In this document: one piece after another, positions 59,762-64,000 of the stretch
Layout: every line of letters begins with the position of its first letter
Position numbering within the stretch: position 1 is the first letter of the stretch
DNA from: Polytrichum commune
Lineage: Eukaryota > Streptophyta > Polytrichopsida > Polytrichales > Polytrichaceae
Direction of reading: 5' to 3'
Assembly: GCA_950295325.1 (NCBI GenBank)
Contig: OX485808.1
Span: forward strand, 6,388,501 to 6,452,500
Length of the DNA: 64,000 bases
Translations under genes and position numbers: made by a program
Notes under the pieces: generated by a model
The model's database searches: none
The model's input: only the letters and a program-made list of their open reading frames with translations
Told to the model about the DNA's origin: nothing

Positions 59762-60565
59762 CACAAAACGACAGAGATACATGGCCCCACTTACTATCAA
59801 TGTGCGAGCACTTTTATTTGAAAGGCCTAAGAATAGCTCGCCACAATAAGGTGGTACAGCTCATCACTCAGACACTACAAGCCAACAAACACACCCGATA
59901 CTACACTCTGACAAACGCAGGCAACCTCAATAACATGAACCAAGAACAAACTGTCCCATAATGGCTAATAGAATGTACATGCCCACAAACAAGTTGCCAA
60001 TGTCAAGCCAGACTAAGACCAGATATCCTTTGCATACTAGGCGCCCCAAACCACACTTCAACCCCATTACTACCTTCACACACACATACACAATACAATT
60101 CATTGAATTCACATACTGCCACGACATATTCCCCGAACATGCCCTCACACAAAAACATGCAAAATACAACCCACTAATCAATAATATACGAAACAAAGGC
60201 TGAAAAACAAACCCCCTTATCACTATTATAGCAGGAGTAAGAGGAGTTATACACGAACAATCCATTGAAAAACTAATTGACCTCAAAATTCCAAAGAATA
60301 ACATCAAGACTCTCATGAAATCAAAATGCCATTAAATACCATATCTATCTTGTACACAACAAAAGGAAACTCGACGACAACCAAACTACTCTCGCACCAC
60401 CCTAAAATTGGATTGAACCTTTTAACTAATAGAGCCCACCTCCTAAAAGAGGCATAACCCCTCATGCTACAACATGGTATACCGCGTTAAGCATTTGGAT
60501 AACGGGCTCATATTCATGCCGATACAATGTACGGGCGTAATTTTTTCTTTTCTTTTCTTTTACGT
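59749..60565 (+). pseudogene. LINE fragment 3c: Cys/His tail and 3' end
   Basis: CTL-stop followed by DTWPHLLSMCEH and LRIARHNKVVQLI resembles the C-x2-C...H-x4-C finger that closes many LINE ORFs. Degenerate sequence continues to about 60330. The element probably ends in the TTTTC repeats at 60541-60562, a plausible LINE 3' tail. No poly(A) is seen. Confidence 0.6.
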
Positions 60566-61365
60566 TAGGTTCCACTTGCACACACAAAGAGTGAAGGTTA
60601 GAAACTTGGAATGCAAGTGAATCCATGGTATCATTAGTTCTATGATAGAACCGATCTAACTGGAAGAAATTCTTGTATTACTTTCAATATTCAAGTTTGG
60701 TGGGGCTAGTATCAGCAAACAAAAGACTACCATACTTATGCCCCCTCCCCACCTGACTTTACCAAATAACCAAAGTCTTTCCTAAAAACCGAGTAAAGCT
60801 CCCTCAGTTATAGGGGACGCATCTGGCTATCCCAATGCACCTACAAGAACTTGTTCCGGAGATTTTCAACTAGGTTTTAGTTAAGTAGCTTTCACACATG
60901 TTCATGGTTTTATCTACCAAGCAATAAATGTTGGATAAGTTTTTGTCCCATCCCCAAATCCCTTACTACTCATCTATGTTACCATTAGTTTTTGTTAATG
61001 CAGCTCCTCATGCCCTCATAGCTAAGACTAAAACGCACCCAATGGCACGGGTGGGAGGTGACACTTTTAAAGGTCCTACGTTCTTGCCTCATGTTTAGGT
61101 ACCGATGGGAGGGTCGGTGTTGGAGGCTTAAAACCTCCACTTGTAAGCCATGCCACATCATTTGCCAACTAGGCTCGGCACTAGATAATGTTGATGGTGT
61201 GAAGGCCGGGTTGTTAGAACCAACTTTTAGTCTTAGCTAAAGTCGGGTGGGGAGGGGGCATTACTTGCACAACCAGAAGGGCCTGCCCCACCTAACTTTA
61301 TCTCGGGGTTTTTAGGGTGGTTTAGGGTTTATTATTTACTCCTTGCACCCACCACCGCATGCAAC
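60566..61365. other. No gene recognised
   Basis: Contains a stretch (AAGTGAATCCATGGTATCAT) also present at 47180, showing another dispersed repeat. No ORF supported. Confidence 0.5.
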
Positions 61366-61584
61366 TACACTGAATATGATATTTAGTGTGGCTTACTATG
61401 TGGAATTACGCAATGCTATACCTATTTATTATACATTTCATATTTTACCAACAATTGTTAAATTGGCAGTTTGGACATTATAGAACATTGAAAACTTTAC
61501 ATAATAAAATAAATTTAATAGTAAAACAATATAGCCCCGTGCAAATCCAAATAGTAAGCCATACTAAATATTGTATTTGGTGTA
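61366..61584. mobile_element. TA-target MITE subfamily B (61368-61582)
   Basis: Ends CACTGAATATGATATTTAG and, inverted, CACCAAATACAATATTTAG, with TA on both sides. The inverted similarity extends about 50 bp through GGCTTACTAT(G/T)TGGA. 215 bp. Confidence 0.88.
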
Positions 61585-62374
61585 CCACTTGAATCGAGCT
61601 GGCACACTATGTGGCAGGTATAAAACACCAAGCCTACCTCCGGCACCTCGCACCCAACTACTCCCGGAAAGCTAAAGCTGCTCTCACCTAGCCATATGAT
61701 TGGCCGTTGCCAAGTTTAAAGTAACGGCAATACACCCTAAACTCCGTAATATCAACCCCCCATAATGTCACACACTCTCTAATATCCCGAAACCCTAGGA
61801 AACGGATGTTCTTGGTTCAAATCTCACTCCTTAGTGTCACATTCTCTCCTTTATATCACGAAATTTGTCATTAATGCAAATCATCCAAGAAGTCAACCCA
61901 CGCCCTCGCATTGCGTCATGTATCAACATGTGGAGTGTCACCTTCTCAATCTTTATTCTTCTTCTTCTTCCTCTTATGCCACTTGTTGAATGTTGGTGCA
62001 TGCGTCCGCCACATCATCCAGGGAAGGCCAAGCGGAGTGGACCACACTAGTGCACGTGACGGGAGTACAAATTCAAGTTGTCCTCACATCTCCTTTGTGT
62101 TGTTCCATAATGTCACATGCTACCACTAATTCTCTAGCATCATGCATCCATGTTAACACTACAAAACTTTGTAACATGACGTGCACTTTGGTTGCCACAG
62201 GCGTGATACTACGGAGTTCAAAGTGTAGTTCGGGTGCGCCTTAAATTTTAACAACCATGGAGGTTGCTGGAAGCTCACAACATGTGACCAGCGACTTGGA
62301 AACACTAGGATTTTGACCGTTCATGCCCATAAATCTCCTGGCCACTACATCTCTAGCTTAAGTCACCTTGATTT
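61585..62374. other. No gene recognised
   Basis: Three overlapping short ORFs near 61865-62244 in different frames share no known motif. Nothing called. Confidence 0.5.
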
Positions 62375-62519
62375 GCATGGCTGTTCATATCCATAACAAT
62401 GTTATATGAATATGATATTATTCCATAGAATATTCTTCATATTTAGTCTCAATGTGGGGAATATTCTATGGACTACTATCAGTGCCACATAATATTGTTA
62501 TGGATCTAAATAATGTTAT
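62375..62519. mobile_element. Short MITE, family C, copy 2
   Basis: CATATCCATAACAATGTTAT at the left and AT(A/T)TTGTTATGGATCT then AAATAATGTTATG at the right, with GGAATATTC palindromes in the centre, as at 24443-24580. Confidence 0.7.
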
Positions 62520-62635
62520 GTTGCCCCAACAAGCATCTCTGCATTCTTGAAAGCCAAATTCGGTCACCTGGATCCAAGGACATTGAAGGGTGTACAGTCT
62601 CATAGATGTGACGATTTTGGGGCGACCATTGCGAT

Positions 62636-62884
62636 TTTTGGGCCGTGATCGGGGGAGATTTTTGGGCATACTAATCGGTTGAGGTCCTTAGTGTTTGCAA
62701 GTCCAACCGGTTACATGTTGACATCCTTTGGTTTCCCTTTTACTAAATTGGGTATATTCTTCTATAGATTCCTATAAAACGATCCCTAATTCCCCTGCAG
62801 TCTTGAACTTCAACCGCTTATTTCTCAAACTCAACCGGTTCGTCTGTAACCAACTGCCGGTTCTCCCTGATCAAAGTTTTGGGG
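62636..62884. mobile_element. hAT-type MITE copy 2 (62644-62876)
   Basis: Close relative of 52271-52505 (shared AAGTCCAACCGGTT(G/A)CATG, CTCAACCGGTTC and AACTGCCGGTTCTCC). Flanks TTTTGGGC and TTTTGGGG match at 7 of 8, supporting the borders. 233 bp. Confidence 0.85.
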
Positions 62885-63189
62885 CACTTTTCAAGTTCCA
62901 CAAACCATGAGTTACCCCCCTTACTACTACCACTCCAACGATTGATGACACAGTGGGGTGAGAAGGGACCCGAGGGCGTCCCTTGTGACGCATACACGAC
63001 TGATGTCACTCGACACCCGGGACACTCAAAATCCCTTACGGAGGCGTCATAAAGAAGCCGAATTCGTCAATGCTTTCCTTCGCGAGTGAACAGGTGAAAA
63101 CAATTAGCACAAGCTTAACTCTAAACCCCTCACACTAAAATTCCCTGACCCTCACACTAATTATGACGGACACACAGCTAGAGGCGGCT
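62885..63189. other. No gene recognised
   Basis: Nothing supported. Confidence 0.5.
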
Positions 63190-63420
63190 AAGCCCGATCA
63201 TGACCCCATCGGCATTCTATAGGGTAGCGAAATTTCAATCAGCCTGGGATTGAATTTCGATCGTGTTGGGATTGGAATTTTGTTAGGCCGGGACCAATAG
63301 TTTCATGACACGTGTCTTGGTTTTGAGTCCTAAAGTGAGGAGGAATGAGCCATTATGCTAGACTCTAGACATTGGTTATGTGATCATGTCAACTTTTGAT
63401 TTCAATAATTCGCAATGATC
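63190..63420. repeat. Dispersed repeat R2, copy 4
   Basis: GACCCCATCGGCATTCTATA, then AAAGTGAGGAGGAATGAGC and ACTCTAGACATTGG, in the order of the other R2 copies. Confidence 0.75.
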
Positions 63421-63648
63421 TCTTGGTCGACTCTCGTTTTTCATTTTTCTTGTGGCTTCTCATTTTTCGGTGACTTCTCTACTCCGACATCATCATCTCC
63501 AACATGTATGTTTATTCTGAGCACCGCTTCTTCATAACACACGTTTTATTCAATCTTGGAGTCTTGGTGAATTGCATGTTGCCCCTACCATATTCGCCCA
63601 ACTGTTCAGTTTTCTTTATTTTACAATTTTTTGCGAGATCATTATGAC

Positions 63649-63674
63649 GTCTCTCTCTCTCTCTCTCTCTCTCT
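63649..63674. repeat. (CT)n microsatellite
   Basis: About 13 CT units at the start of the repeat shared with 48180. Confidence 0.9.
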
Positions 63675-63810
63675 GCAATCTCAACGTTTAGTAGGTAGAT
63701 TTCTGCACTCTCTATACGATGCAATTTGGGCAGTTATACAACAATAACCTCAAATGCTGATGTGATAGTTGTGTTGCAAGAGGTATTGAAAGAGGTTGCA
63801 ATTAGTGAAT
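63675..63810 (+). repeat. Second copy of the relic-ORF 5' segment
   Basis: About 80 percent similar to 48195-48330 (ATAACCTCAAATG(T/C)TGATG, GTGTTGCAAGAGGTATTGAA). It diverges after GAAAGAGG. Confidence 0.75.
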
Positions 63811-64000
63811 CACTTTGGACTTGTAGGCTACTGTTGGAGGCAAGTAGAACATTAGTAAATTAAAGAACTTAGTAAGCCTCATAAGAAGGCCACTTAGAAG
63901 TAGTGTACCTTATGTGGAATCAATGATGTTTTGACCATGTAGGTGAAGGACCCGGTGTATGGAAGGAATTAGAGCCAAGAAATGACTTCTTAATGGCCAT

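Overview
This looks like nuclear DNA of a land plant, most likely a non-seed plant (moss, liverwort, lycophyte or fern). Genes have GT-AG introns, coding density is very low, background DNA is AT-rich, and many kinds of transposon debris are present. The one intact large gene joins a protein kinase to a TIR-NLR-like NB-ARC domain and LRRs. That kinase-NLR class is known from mosses, so a bryophyte is my first guess, but the sequence alone does not settle the lineage.

Layout. 1-6516 (+) is a partial copy of the kinase-NB-ARC-LRR gene, cut by the window edge and by a 200-base N gap (6517-6716). 6717-25.5 kb is repeats: three insertions resembling solo LTRs occur in the window, two of them here, plus a 2.4 kb CACTA-like element, several MITE families, and a broken selenium-binding-protein (methanethiol oxidase) gene at 17975-19955 carrying two MITEs inside its exons. 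25738-35375 (-) is the complete kinase-NB-ARC-LRR gene: three exons, about 3087 residues, about 90 LRRs. Its 28192-34707 part is an almost perfect inverted copy of 1-6516. Because one copy ends in an N gap inside a 72-bp repeat array, I consider an assembly duplication more likely than a real palindrome.

35.5-40.4 kb has no recognisable gene. 40.4-43.7 kb holds duplicated segments with consensus splice donors on the minus strand next to a GC-rich block, possibly the 5' end of a minus-strand gene whose protein I could not identify. 43.9-52.7 kb holds two PIF/Harbinger-type elements, TA-flanked MITEs, a relic ORF and a hAT-type MITE nested in another MITE. 52.9-60.6 kb is a degenerate non-LTR retrotransposon (LINE) broken up by an AT-rich block, a pogo/Tigger deletion derivative and a solo LTR. 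It shows RT C-terminal sequence, a domain resembling the PCIF1 adenine methyltransferase, RNase H and a Cys/His tail. 60.6-64 kb is MITEs and dispersed repeats.

Functional picture: one immune-receptor-like gene with an extreme, apparently actively homogenising LRR array, in a repeat-dense region where nested insertions can be read from their target-site duplications. In the selenium-binding gene, removing the insertions restores conserved protein motifs.
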